A DNA stretch of 8,152 bases from an uncultured Eubacteriales bacterium (GCA_902461475.1 CABPXX010000045.1:1-8152), one strand, 5' to 3'; counted from the stretch's first letter, positions 1 through 5,860 are shown. Made by a program: numbers and translations. The notes: generated from the letters alone by a model not told the origin.

Positions 1-343
1 GCTTGATGCGGGCGTTGGTATAGGCGGAATTGGTGTGGAATCCCGCCTGCCAGCCGGTGAGGGACACCACTGGATAGCCCATCTGCTCGATGGCCATGGC
101 GCACAGGGCGCAGGAAATCTGCTCTCCTGTGGACAGGAGCATATCCATCTCTCGGCGAGAAGGGTCGGGATTGAGCTCCAGGGCTTTCTCAATGAGATCG
201 TCCGTGGTGTCTCCCTGGGCGGAGAGCACCACCACCACGTTGTTTCCCTTTTTGTATGTGTCGGTGATGATGCGGGCCACATTGCGCACACGCTCCGCAT
301 TTGCCACCGAGGAGCCTCCAAATTTTTGTACGATTAATGCCAT
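1..343 (-). CDS. lysC: Aspartate kinase, N-terminal part (cut by window edge)
   Basis: Aspartate kinase phosphorylates aspartate with ATP, the first step of lysine, threonine and methionine synthesis, in the cytoplasm. The first 114 codons are present; the rest lies to the left of the window. The protein opens with the family nucleotide-binding signature KFGGSSVAN (residues 7-15), followed by [12 protein letters not shown] (39-50) and the substrate-region motif STGEQ (71-75), all typical of amino-acid kinase-fold aspartokinases. The start is the ATG at 343-341, with an AAGGA at 359-355, 11 nt upstream. A second ATG at 350 is out of frame. It is the last visible gene of the ACT-hom-lysC operon, 56 bp after hom, with no terminator in between. 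The C-terminal ACT domains that would show the feedback type are not visible. Confidence 0.96.
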   Translation of the reverse strand, partial: MALIVQKFGGSSVANAERVRNVARIITDTYKKGNNVVVVLSAQGDTTDDLIEKALELNPDPSRREMDMLLSTGEQISCALCAMAIEQMGYPVVSLTGWQAGFHTNSAYTNARIK

Positions 344-399
344 TGCACATTCAATCCTTTCGGGCTGTATTCTGCCCTATACTATGCCGATCCGGCGGG

Positions 400-1614
400 T
401 CAGTTGAGCACGCGGATGAGGGAGAGTACCTCCATCCCCTCCAGCTTGGAGCGAAGCTGCTGCTCGGTCATGGCCTGCTCGGTGATACCGGCGGTCTCAC
501 CGGCTGCCGCCCCGCTGCGAGCAAGCAGCTTAATCTCGCCTACGTGGGTGCGAAGAGCATCCGCCCCCGCCTGAACCCGCACGTAAAAGCGGCTGGCCAG
601 CTCGTCGGTGCCGCACAGCGTCTGGTCATCGCCCTGCTCCCAGGTAATGGGGGGACGGGTGCCCTTAGACCGGGCAATGTCCATCACATCCGCCACCACA
701 GCGGAGGCGGTGGGCAGTTTGCCAGCGCCAGGGCCGTAGAACATAACCTCGCCCACGGCGTCTCCTTTCACCAGCACCGCATTGAACACATCCTCTACGC
801 CAGCCAAGGGGTGGCTTCCATCCACCAGATGGGGCGCCACATAGGCACACACCCGTCCGTCCGGCTGGCGCAGCGCCCGGCCCAGCAGCTTGATCTTCTT
901 GCCTGCGCCGTCGGCATAGTCCACATCCGCCAGAGTGATACCAGTGATGCCCTCAGTGGGCACCAACTGGGGGTCCACATTCTTTCCGAAAGACAGATCC
1001 GCCAAAATGCAGATTTTCCGGCAGGCGTCATAGCCCAGGATGTCCGCCGACGGGTCCCGCTCGGCATATCCATTCTCCTGGGCCTCCTTCAAGGCCGCCT
1101 CAAAGGAGAGCCCCGCCCCGATCATCCGGGTGAGGATATAGTTGGTGGTACCGTTGAGGATGCCGCAGACCTCCTCCATCTGGTTGGCCGCCAGACACAT
1201 GGTCAAGGGACGAATGATGGGAATGCCGCCGCCCACGCTGGCCTCAAAGAGGTAGCACACGCCCTTCTCCTGAGCCAGTCGGGTGAGCTCCAGCCCGTGA
1301 CAGGCCACCAGTTCCTTGTTGGAAGTCACCACATGCTTGCCAGCGCTCAGAGCCCGCTGGGTAAAGTTCAAAGCCACCGTGGCTCCGCCGATGGTCTCCA
1401 CCACCACGGACACCTCCGGGTCATCCTCGATCACCGAGAAGTCCTTCACAAAGGTACCACCATAGGGAGACTGGTCAAAGTCCCGCACGTCCAGGATGTA
1501 CTTGACCTGCACCTCGTCCCCCACACTGCGGGCGATGGTATCTTTATTTTGACACAGCACCTGAGCCACTCCGGACCCCACGGTGCCGTAACCCAAGATC
1601 GCTACTTTTACCAT
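400..1614 (-). CDS. hom: Homoserine dehydrogenase
   Basis: It reduces aspartate semialdehyde to homoserine with NAD(P)H, the branch point to threonine and methionine. The 404-residue protein has the Rossmann motif GYGTVGSG (8-15), the TSNKELVA block (97-104), LNGTTNYIL (153-161), the catalytic segment DPSADILGYDACRK (187-200, with the conserved Lys at its end) and PGAGKLPTASAVVAD (295-309). These cover the cofactor-binding and catalytic domains in order. After about residue 341 there is only a 60-odd residue tail that looks like a shortened, divergent ACT domain ending in VLSLIRVLN. The chosen start (ATG at 1614) gives MVKVAILGYG and has GAGGTG at 1626-1621, 6 nt upstream. Longer in-frame starts at 1632 and 1659 lack this spacing, and the 1659 start would overlap the upstream gene. 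It lies 25 bp after the ACT gene and 56 bp before lysC. Confidence 0.97.
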   Translation of the reverse strand: MVKVAILGYGTVGSGVAQVLCQNKDTIARSVGDEVQVKYILDVRDFDQSPYGGTFVKDFSVIEDDPEVSVVVETIGGATVALNFTQRALSAGKHVVTSNKELVACHGLELTRLAQEKGVCYLFEASVGGGIPIIRPLTMCLAANQMEEVCGILNGTTNYILTRMIGAGLSFEAALKEAQENGYAERDPSADILGYDACRKICILADLSFGKNVDPQLVPTEGITGITLADVDYADGAGKKIKLLGRALRQPDGRVCAYVAPHLVDGSHPLAGVEDVFNAVLVKGDAVGEVMFYGPGAGKLPTASAVVADVMDIARSKGTRPPITWEQGDDQTLCGTDELASRFYVRVQAGADALRTHVGEIKLLARSGAAAGETAGITEQAMTEQQLRSKLEGMEVLSLIRVLN

Positions 1615-1620
1615 GTTGTT

Positions 1621-1626
1621 CACCTC
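1621..1626 (-). promoter_or_regulatory. Ribosome binding site of hom
   Basis: GAGGTG on the minus strand sits 6 nt before the ATG at 1614, inside the 25-bp gap after the ACT gene. It decides between three in-frame starts (1659, 1632, 1614) in favour of the last. Confidence 0.75.
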
Positions 1627-1639
1627 GTTCATCCTTGTC

Positions 1640-2080
1640 TTATCCGGCCAACACTTCACAACGCAGCACTTCCGGCAAATCCCGCAAGGTGGCCAGCAGA
1701 TCTTCCAGCTCCATGCTCAACCCCGAAGTCTCCAGACCCAGGGTCACCGCCGCAGACTCGCCGCCCGGGATGGCCTGATTGATGGTGAGGACATTGCCCC
1801 CCCAATCTGCAAACATATTCAGCACGCCGGAAAGTGCTCCCGGCCGATTGCGCAGCAGGATCTGGATGGTGACAATCCGACCGTGGAGCATATCCCGAAA
1901 CGGACGCACCGCATCCTTATATTTGTAAAACGCACTGCGGCTGATGCCCACCCGCTGGGTGGCAGCATTCACCGTCTGTGCCTCGCCGGTCTCCAGCAAC
2001 CGCTTGGCCTCCGCCACCTTCAAATAGATCTCCGGCAATGCGGATGCCTCCACAATGAAATACCTGGGTCTCTGCGACAT
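1640..2080 (-). CDS. ACT domain protein, PheB/UPF0735 family
   Basis: This is a 146-residue cytoplasmic protein with a C-terminal ACT domain (about residues 69-146), the small-molecule (usually amino acid) sensing fold. It contains the signature stretch NRPGALSGVL (78-87), where the RPGxL loop normally sits at the ligand interface. Residues 24-60 (AEAKRLLE to SRSAFYKYKDAVRPF) read like a short helix-turn-helix, with the GISRSAFYKYKD segment as the candidate recognition helix, as in UPF0735/PheB-type proteins. It is the first gene of the hom-lysC operon, with 25 bp to hom, so a role in sensing an aspartate-family amino acid is a natural inference but is not shown by the sequence. The ATG at 2080 has a near-perfect AAAGGAGGA 8 nt upstream (AGGAGG at 2094-2089). 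The biochemical function of the family is not well defined. pheB is the name used for relatives; I do not assign it. Confidence 0.9.
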   Translation of the reverse strand: MSQRPRYFIVEASALPEIYLKVAEAKRLLETGEAQTVNAATQRVGISRSAFYKYKDAVRPFRDMLHGRIVTIQILLRNRPGALSGVLNMFADWGGNVLTINQAIPGGESAAVTLGLETSGLSMELEDLLATLRDLPEVLRCEVLAG

Positions 2081-2133
2081 ACATGGATCCTCCTTTGGCT
2101 AAGCACATCGCTAATGTCTTTCCATTGTGGTCT

Positions 2134-2162
2134 ATTGTATCACGCAGATGGACAGATGGCAA
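2134..2162 (-). promoter_or_regulatory. Sigma-A promoter of the ACT-hom-lysC operon
   Basis: On the minus strand, TTGCCA (-35, 2162-2157), a 17-nt spacer and TACAAT (-10, 2139-2134), with a TG one base before the -10 (extended -10). Predicted transcription begins near 2127, leaving a leader of about 47 nt before the ATG at 2080. That is too short for an attenuator or riboswitch, so control, if any, should act at initiation or through protein. Confidence 0.8.
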
Positions 2163-2207
2163 TTTTCTTTTCCTCACATTTTTCACAAAATTGTTCCATA
2201 TGTTTAC

Positions 2208-2235
2208 ATGTTTTTGCACGTAATGAGAAAACATG
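2208..2235. repeat. Inverted repeat upstream of the amino-acid operon promoter
   Basis: CATGTTTT (2208-2215) and AAAACATG (2228-2235) form a perfect 8-bp inverted repeat with a 12-nt centre. It lies in an AT-rich stretch between the PBP terminator and the hom operon -35 box, about 45 bp upstream of that box. It could be an operator or UP-like DNA, or chance in AT-rich sequence. Confidence 0.35.
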
Positions 2236-2239
2236 CACA

Positions 2240-2272
2240 AAAAGACTCCCCGGACCATCCGGGGAGTCTTTT
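2240..2272 (-). terminator. Rho-independent terminator of the PBP gene
   Basis: A perfect 14-bp stem (AAAAGACTCCCCGG pairing with CCGGGGAGTCTTTT; one further A-T pair possible) around a 3-5 nt loop. On the minus strand it is followed by TTTTTG. It begins 14 bp after the PBP stop codon. The flanking A and T runs make it potentially active on both strands, but only the minus strand carries an arriving gene. It insulates the PBP transcript from the hom operon promoter just downstream. Confidence 0.92.
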
Positions 2273-2285
2273 CTAGTGAGCAATA

Positions 2286-4985
2286 TCAGGATTCCGGCTC
2301 CTGCGACGCGCTGGGCTTGGGGTCCTCGTTCCCATCGTCTTCAGGCTTCTGCGAGGCCGACGGGTCCGCAGGTTCTTGCGAGGTGGAGGGCTCAGGGTCA
2401 GAGGGTGTGCCGCTGTTGTGCACGGTACACTGGCCGTTGCCCTGCACTGTGGGCAGCAAGGCACCGGTGTCCAGAATTGTGGCTCCGGACTCATTGTTCC
2501 GGGAGTAGTCCACAAAGGTCACAGTCCGGACAGAGCTGGAAGGACAGTAGGGTCCAGCCAGATGATAGCCTCCAGAGGCGGAGCCCTCCGTGCAGATGTC
2601 CACGGCCACATGGCAGGAGCAGTACTGGCTGGGCACATCGCTGCTGAGCAGGGTCATGTTCTGAACCCGGCTGCCCCGGACATCCATGGAGCAATTGTCG
2701 GTGGCCAGCTTTCCGCAGTCCTTACAGATGCTCACCGTCACCACGCCAGAGGGCTGGGTGAATTCTTCTCTGGGCAGGTCTTCATGGACACGGCTCATGA
2801 CCTTCTGCCACAGGAGGGTGGAGGGGCTGGGCCACATGTCACCAATGGATTCACTGTTGGGGTATCCAATCCACACCGCTGCGGTGTAGTGCTTGGTGTA
2901 GCCCACGAACCACTGGTCGTTGGCGGCATCGGTGGTACCCGTCTTACCGGCCACCAGCTGGCCGGAAACGCGGGCGGCGGTACCGGTACCGCTGCTGACG
3001 ACGTTGGTGAGCATCTGGTTGATATAGTAGGTGGTACGCTGACTCAGGATATACTCGGTGGAGGGCTTGTTGTCAATGACCACATTGCCGTCATGGTCCT
3101 TCACCGTCAGGTACGTGGTGGCCTCAGTAAAGGCGCCGTCCCGGGGGAAGGTGGCATAGGCAGCGGCCATCTCAAAGGTAGAGATACCCTTGGTGAGACC
3201 GCCCACAGCCAACTGGCTGTATCCCAGGTCCGTCTTCACCTCGCCGTTCTCCAGCACCATTTCATCCACCACTGTGGAGATCTTGAACTTCTCCGTCATA
3301 TATTCATAGGAGGTCTGGAAGCCCAGCTTCTCCAGAACATTGGCGGAAATGGTGTTGATAGACTGGGTGACACCTTCCAGCACCGTGGTCAGGCCTCGGT
3401 ACTTCACTGGGTAGTTTTGCAGCCAGTAAGAACCCATCCAACGGGGCACATCGTCGGTGACGGTGTTGGGGGTAATGAGGTTCTCCTCAATGGCAGGGGC
3501 ATACACCGAGAGAGGCTTGATGGACGAACCGGGCTGAAGCACCGTGTCTGTGGCGTAGCTCCAGCCGCGGTTGATGGTCTTCTCTCCCACGTCTCCGGCA
3601 ATGGCCACCACATATCCAGTGTCATTATCCACCACGGTCATGCCGGACTTCATCTCCTGGCCGGACTTGGAGATATAGTTGAGGTTACTCTTATCGTTGT
3701 ACACCTCGTCTACAGCCGCCTGGACCTCCGGGTCATAGGGCACAATGATCTCCAGGCCGCCGCTGTACACCATCTTGGTGACTACCTCATAGGATAGGCC
3801 AGTCTGTTCCATCAGGTCCTCGGTGACCTCGTCAATCACCGCCTCCACATACCAAGAGTAGATGGTCTTGGTACTGGTGTTGGCGTTGTTGTACTCCTCT
3901 TTCTTCTCGTCGTCCCAGTCGGAGCGGAACACCAGCTCTTCGGCCTTGGCCTGTTCCGCCTCTTCCTTACTGATGGCCTTGTCTCCCAGCACATCTTCCT
4001 TGGTCATCTGGTCCAGAATGAGCTCCTGACGGGCCTTGTTATAGTCCCGAGCCGTCCACACGGTGCCCTCGTCAAAGCTGTTCTTCGCTCCGCACTCGGA
4101 ACACACATCGTCCTTGGTCAGAGAGTACTCGCCGCATTTGGTGCACTTATAGCGGGTAACCTCCAAGGTGGAGTAGGGGCTATACAGAGAGGGGTTGTTG
4201 GTGATGCCGGCCAGGCTGGCGCACTCGGCCAGGGACAGCTCGGACACGTCCTTGCCAAAGTACATCTGAGAAGCAGACTGTACGCCGTAGCATCCCTGTC
4301 CCAGGAAGATCTCATTGAGATAGTAGGTGATGATCTCTTCCTTGGTGTAATTCTTCTCCAACTCCAGAGCGGTGAAGATCTCCAGAATCTTACGCTTGAC
4401 AGTGACGTCATCGTAATCGGTAATGTTCTTCACCAGCTGCTGGGTCAAGGTGGAGCCGCCAAAGGTGTTTCTCATGCCGATGAACATGTTCACAAAGGCG
4501 CCGGCGGTACGGTACCAGTCCACACCGTTGTGCTCCCAGAACCGCTTATCCTCCACGGCTACCACCGCATTGACAAGGTCCTGAGGGATTTCATCATAGT
4601 CCACCCATTGGCGGTTTTCTGCGCCCACCAATGTTTGCAGTTCCACCAGTTGACCGTTGTCATCCTCGTACTTGATGACAGAGTTCTCGTTGATGGTGTA
4701 GGCGGACAGGTCTAGCTTGGCCTCTGGAATGATGACATTGGTGATATACACCGCAGCATAACAGACCATGAACGCACTGGTGACGATGCCAATGAGCAGC
4801 AGGGTCCCCAGCACCTTTCCCACACGCAGGGCAATTTCTGACCGCTTGGTGGGTGCCTTCTTACGGGGCTGGTGGGAACTCCCCTCCCCGCTTCTCTCCG
4901 GACTTGCTCCACGGGTCTGGGATGTGTCGTGCCGACGCCTGGGTCCACGTTCCGAAGAGGGTCGATTTCGATTCATCTCTGACAT
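2286..4985 (-). CDS. Class A penicillin-binding protein (bifunctional peptidoglycan synthase)
   Basis: An 899-residue membrane-anchored enzyme that polymerises lipid II glycan chains and cross-links the peptides outside the cell. Order: a basic Ser/Arg-rich cytoplasmic tail (1-56), one membrane helix (about 57-81), a GT51 glycosyltransferase and a transpeptidase. The GT51 has EDKRFWEHNG with catalytic Glu145, GGSTLTQQLVKN at 176-187, the RKILEIFTALELE block from 198, and YFGK at 242-245. The transpeptidase has SSIK with catalytic Ser487, SIN at 542-544 and KTGT at 681-684. All catalytic residues are present. Between the two domains lies a C-x2-C-x10-C-x2-C insert (281-298). The C-terminus has eight cysteines (754-853) and a Pro/Ser/Glu tail with three PSxSQxP repeats. 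The ATG at 4985 is chosen for its GGAGGT 7 nt upstream. An ATG at 5042 and a TTG at 5066 are in frame but poorly supported. It is monocistronic, with its own promoter and terminator. Length is within the class A range, a little long. Confidence 0.96.
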   Translation of the reverse strand: MSEMNRNRPSSERGPRRRHDTSQTRGASPERSGEGSSHQPRKKAPTKRSEIALRVGKVLGTLLLIGIVTSAFMVCYAAVYITNVIIPEAKLDLSAYTINENSVIKYEDDNGQLVELQTLVGAENRQWVDYDEIPQDLVNAVVAVEDKRFWEHNGVDWYRTAGAFVNMFIGMRNTFGGSTLTQQLVKNITDYDDVTVKRKILEIFTALELEKNYTKEEIITYYLNEIFLGQGCYGVQSASQMYFGKDVSELSLAECASLAGITNNPSLYSPYSTLEVTRYKCTKCGEYSLTKDDVCSECGAKNSFDEGTVWTARDYNKARQELILDQMTKEDVLGDKAISKEEAEQAKAEELVFRSDWDDEKKEEYNNANTSTKTIYSWYVEAVIDEVTEDLMEQTGLSYEVVTKMVYSGGLEIIVPYDPEVQAAVDEVYNDKSNLNYISKSGQEMKSGMTVVDNDTGYVVAIAGDVGEKTINRGWSYATDTVLQPGSSIKPLSVYAPAIEENLITPNTVTDDVPRWMGSYWLQNYPVKYRGLTTVLEGVTQSINTISANVLEKLGFQTSYEYMTEKFKISTVVDEMVLENGEVKTDLGYSQLAVGGLTKGISTFEMAAAYATFPRDGAFTEATTYLTVKDHDGNVVIDNKPSTEYILSQRTTYYINQMLTNVVSSGTGTAARVSGQLVAGKTGTTDAANDQWFVGYTKHYTAAVWIGYPNSESIGDMWPSPSTLLWQKVMSRVHEDLPREEFTQPSGVVTVSICKDCGKLATDNCSMDVRGSRVQNMTLLSSDVPSQYCSCHVAVDICTEGSASGGYHLAGPYCPSSSVRTVTFVDYSRNNESGATILDTGALLPTVQGNGQCTVHNSGTPSDPEPSTSQEPADPSASQKPEDDGNEDPKPSASQEPES
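4092..4145 (-). other. Zinc-ribbon-like insert in the PBP
   Basis: This encodes PBP residues 281-298, Cys281-x2-Cys284-x10-Cys295-x2-Cys298, each pair in a CxxCG context (CTKCG and CSECG) typical of zinc ribbons. It directly follows the end of the glycosyltransferase domain (NNPSLYSPYS), where class A PBPs usually continue straight into the helix seen here as RQELILDQM (319-327). Metal binding is inferred from spacing only. Confidence 0.7.
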
Positions 4986-4992
4986 AATGGGT

Positions 4993-4998
4993 ACCTCC
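4993..4998 (-). promoter_or_regulatory. Ribosome binding site of the PBP gene
   Basis: GGAGGT on the minus strand, 7 nt before the ATG at 4985. This strong site selects 4985 over the upstream in-frame ATG (5042) and TTG (5066), which have only weak purine stretches before them. Confidence 0.8.
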
Positions 4999-5004
4999 GA
5001 TGTA

Positions 5005-5024
5005 TTGGGGCGCAATGCGCCCAA
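5005..5024 (-). promoter_or_regulatory. Leader hairpin just upstream of the PBP ribosome binding site
   Basis: In the minus-strand leader, GGGCGC and GCGCCC (5022-5017 and 5013-5008) form a 6-bp GC stem around ATT, extendable by two A-T pairs with one bulged C. It ends 6 nt before the GGAGGT. The predicted transcript starts near 5124, so the leader is about 139 nt. The hairpin could modulate ribosome access, but no alternative pairing with the GGAGGT was found by eye. Confidence 0.4.
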
Positions 5025-5130
5025 CTCGTCTTCCTTTTTCATTCTTCTGTAACTTATTTCCGTCAAAATACGATATTTTTCAGCACATTCTTCTGGAATT
5101 TTTTGCTTATATACCGAATTGACTCATGAT

Positions 5131-5159
5131 ATTATAGCACACACACCCTGCTTTGTCCA
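5131..5159 (-). promoter_or_regulatory. Sigma-A promoter of the PBP gene
   Basis: On the minus strand, TGGACA (-35, 5159-5154), a 17-nt spacer and TATAAT (-10, 5136-5131), with TG one base before the -10. The core elements are near consensus. It is divergent from the DUF1292 promoter; the two -35 boxes are 55 bp apart, and the palindrome GAAGCTTC (5182-5189) lies between them. Confidence 0.82.
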
Positions 5160-5214
5160 CCCTGCCCCCTGAAGCGCCCCGGAAGCTTCGATTTTCTTTT
5201 CTCAATTCTCCCCC

Positions 5215-5243
5215 TTGCATTTTCGCCCCGTTGCAGTTACAAT
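5215..5243 (+). promoter_or_regulatory. Sigma-A promoter of the DUF1292 gene and downstream RNA
   Basis: TTGCAT (-35, 5215-5220), a 17-nt spacer and TACAAT (-10, 5238-5243). Transcription is predicted near 5250, about 45 nt before the ATG at 5296. No other good promoter was seen before the terminator at 5804, so it may also supply the structured RNA at 5599-5788. Confidence 0.78.
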
Positions 5244-5295
5244 AAAGCCAGCGAAAGACATTCGCCCGAAAACGCCCTAAGGAGGACTTATAGGC

Positions 5296-5583
5296 ATGAG
5301 CGAAGAATACGGACCTGATTTCGTCACCGTCACCGATGAGGACGGCAACGAATTTGAATTGGAACATCTGGGCACACTGGAGTATCGGGACAACACCTAC
5401 ATGGCCTTTGTCCCTGCTGACATGGACGAGGACGACGAGGACTTCGGCCTGATTCTCCTGCGCGTGGCTGAGGAGAACGGGGAGCAGATCCTGGCTGACA
5501 TTGACGACCAGGAGGAGCTGGACCAGGTCTATGAGCAGTTTATGACTCAGCTGTTCAACGAGGACGACGAGGACGCCCAGTAA
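5296..5583 (+). CDS. DUF1292 (YrzB-like) small acidic protein
   Basis: A 95-residue cytoplasmic protein of unknown function. The N-terminus reads as the DUF1292 core: a hydrophobic-acidic strand pattern (FVTVTDEDGNEFELEHLGTL, residues 9-28) followed by a YMAFVPAD strand and an ILLRVAEENGEQILADIDD segment. The protein is very acidic, with Asp/Glu-rich runs at 42-49 and at the C-terminus, no lysine and two arginines. It has no membrane segment and no cysteine. AAGGAGG ends 10 nt before the ATG. In Firmicutes this family is often found near housekeeping genes such as ruvX and alaS; here it stands alone between divergent PBP transcription and a structured RNA. The family assignment is good; no role can be read from the sequence. 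Confidence 0.9.
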   Translation: MSEEYGPDFVTVTDEDGNEFELEHLGTLEYRDNTYMAFVPADMDEDDEDFGLILLRVAEENGEQILADIDDQEELDQVYEQFMTQLFNEDDEDAQ

Positions 5584-5598
5584 CCTTTTGCAATGAAT

Positions 5599-5788
5599 CC
5601 CTGCCTTGTCTCGTGACCACCTTTTTAAAACCCACATCTTTTAAACGGGATGTCCCCTCATCTGGCGGATCGCAGGCCTCCCGGACCTCTTCGGAGTGTT
5701 TGGACGTTGGAAGTGAGGAAACCAGATGGAGACAACCCACCTGCATTTGCGTGCAGGTTTTTAATTGGGTGGCACGGCTATGGCGGGG
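5599..5788 (+). ncRNA. ssrS: Structured non-coding RNA, probable 6S RNA
   Basis: About 190 nt after the DUF1292 gene fold into one closed rod. The ends pair in a closing helix of 17-18 bp in three blocks: 5599-5605 with 5782-5788, 5611-5615 with 5773-5777, and 5617-5621 with 5768-5772. A large bubble follows. Its 3' strand carries a 7-bp hairpin (5739-5745 with 5752-5758) and its 5' strand can form ACATC/GATGT (5634-5638 with 5649-5653). Next is a second long helix (5651-5654 with 5731-5734, and 5658-5665 with 5722-5729). The tip has CCTC/GAGG (5677-5680 with 5715-5718) and a hairpin capped by c(UUCG)g at 5689-5694. Several pairs are G-U only on the plus strand, which fixes the orientation. 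Closing stem, open central bubble, apical stem and length match 6S RNA, the housekeeping RNA polymerase regulator that imitates an open promoter. Identity rests on architecture, not a database match. Confidence 0.65.
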
Positions 5789-5803
5789 TCCTTTGATGAC
5801 TCA

Positions 5804-5834
5804 GGCGATGCAGAGCGAATCTGCATCGCCTTTT
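5804..5834 (+). terminator. Rho-independent terminator after the structured RNA
   Basis: A perfect 11-bp stem (GGCGATGCAGA at 5804-5814 with TCTGCATCGCC at 5820-5830), loop GCGAA, followed by TTTTCCC. It closes the transcription unit containing the DUF1292 gene and the structured RNA, 15 nt beyond the closing helix of that RNA. Confidence 0.88.
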
Positions 5835-5860
5835 CCCTTGTGACAATTTCCGATTTTTTC

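Noticed and set aside
344..399. Possible terminator or internal promoter between hom and lysC
   Set aside because: Only a 4-bp GGGC/GCCC stem without a U-run and no convincing -35/-10 pair; it is treated as a plain intercistronic spacer.
301..1782. A 493-codon plus-strand open frame opposite hom
   Set aside because: It is a shadow of hom; the product (His/Leu/Gly-rich) has no recognisable motif, while the minus strand shows every Hom motif.
2081..2133. Amino-acid riboswitch or leader-peptide attenuator before the ACT-hom-lysC operon
   Set aside because: The predicted leader is under 50 nt, with no hairpin and U-run; there is no room for a lysine riboswitch or attenuator.
2376..3797. A 473-codon plus-strand open frame opposite the PBP
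   Set aside because: It is a shadow of the PBP gene; low-complexity Gly/His/Val composition and no ribosome binding site.
5107..5746. Minus-strand and short plus-strand open frames over the DUF1292 gene and the structured RNA
   Set aside because: No ribosome binding sites and no protein-like composition; the G-U pairing pattern and the DUF1292 gene both favour the plus strand, and the RNA region is non-coding.
5767..5830. T-box riboswitch: GGGTGGCACGGC resembles the T-box bulge sequence and is followed by a terminator hairpin
   Set aside because: The last conserved bases differ (ACGGC, not ACCGC). The terminator arm does not overlap any antiterminator partner, the downstream gene is a foldase and not an amino-acid gene, and the motif is fully explained as the 3' strand of the closing helix of the structured RNA.
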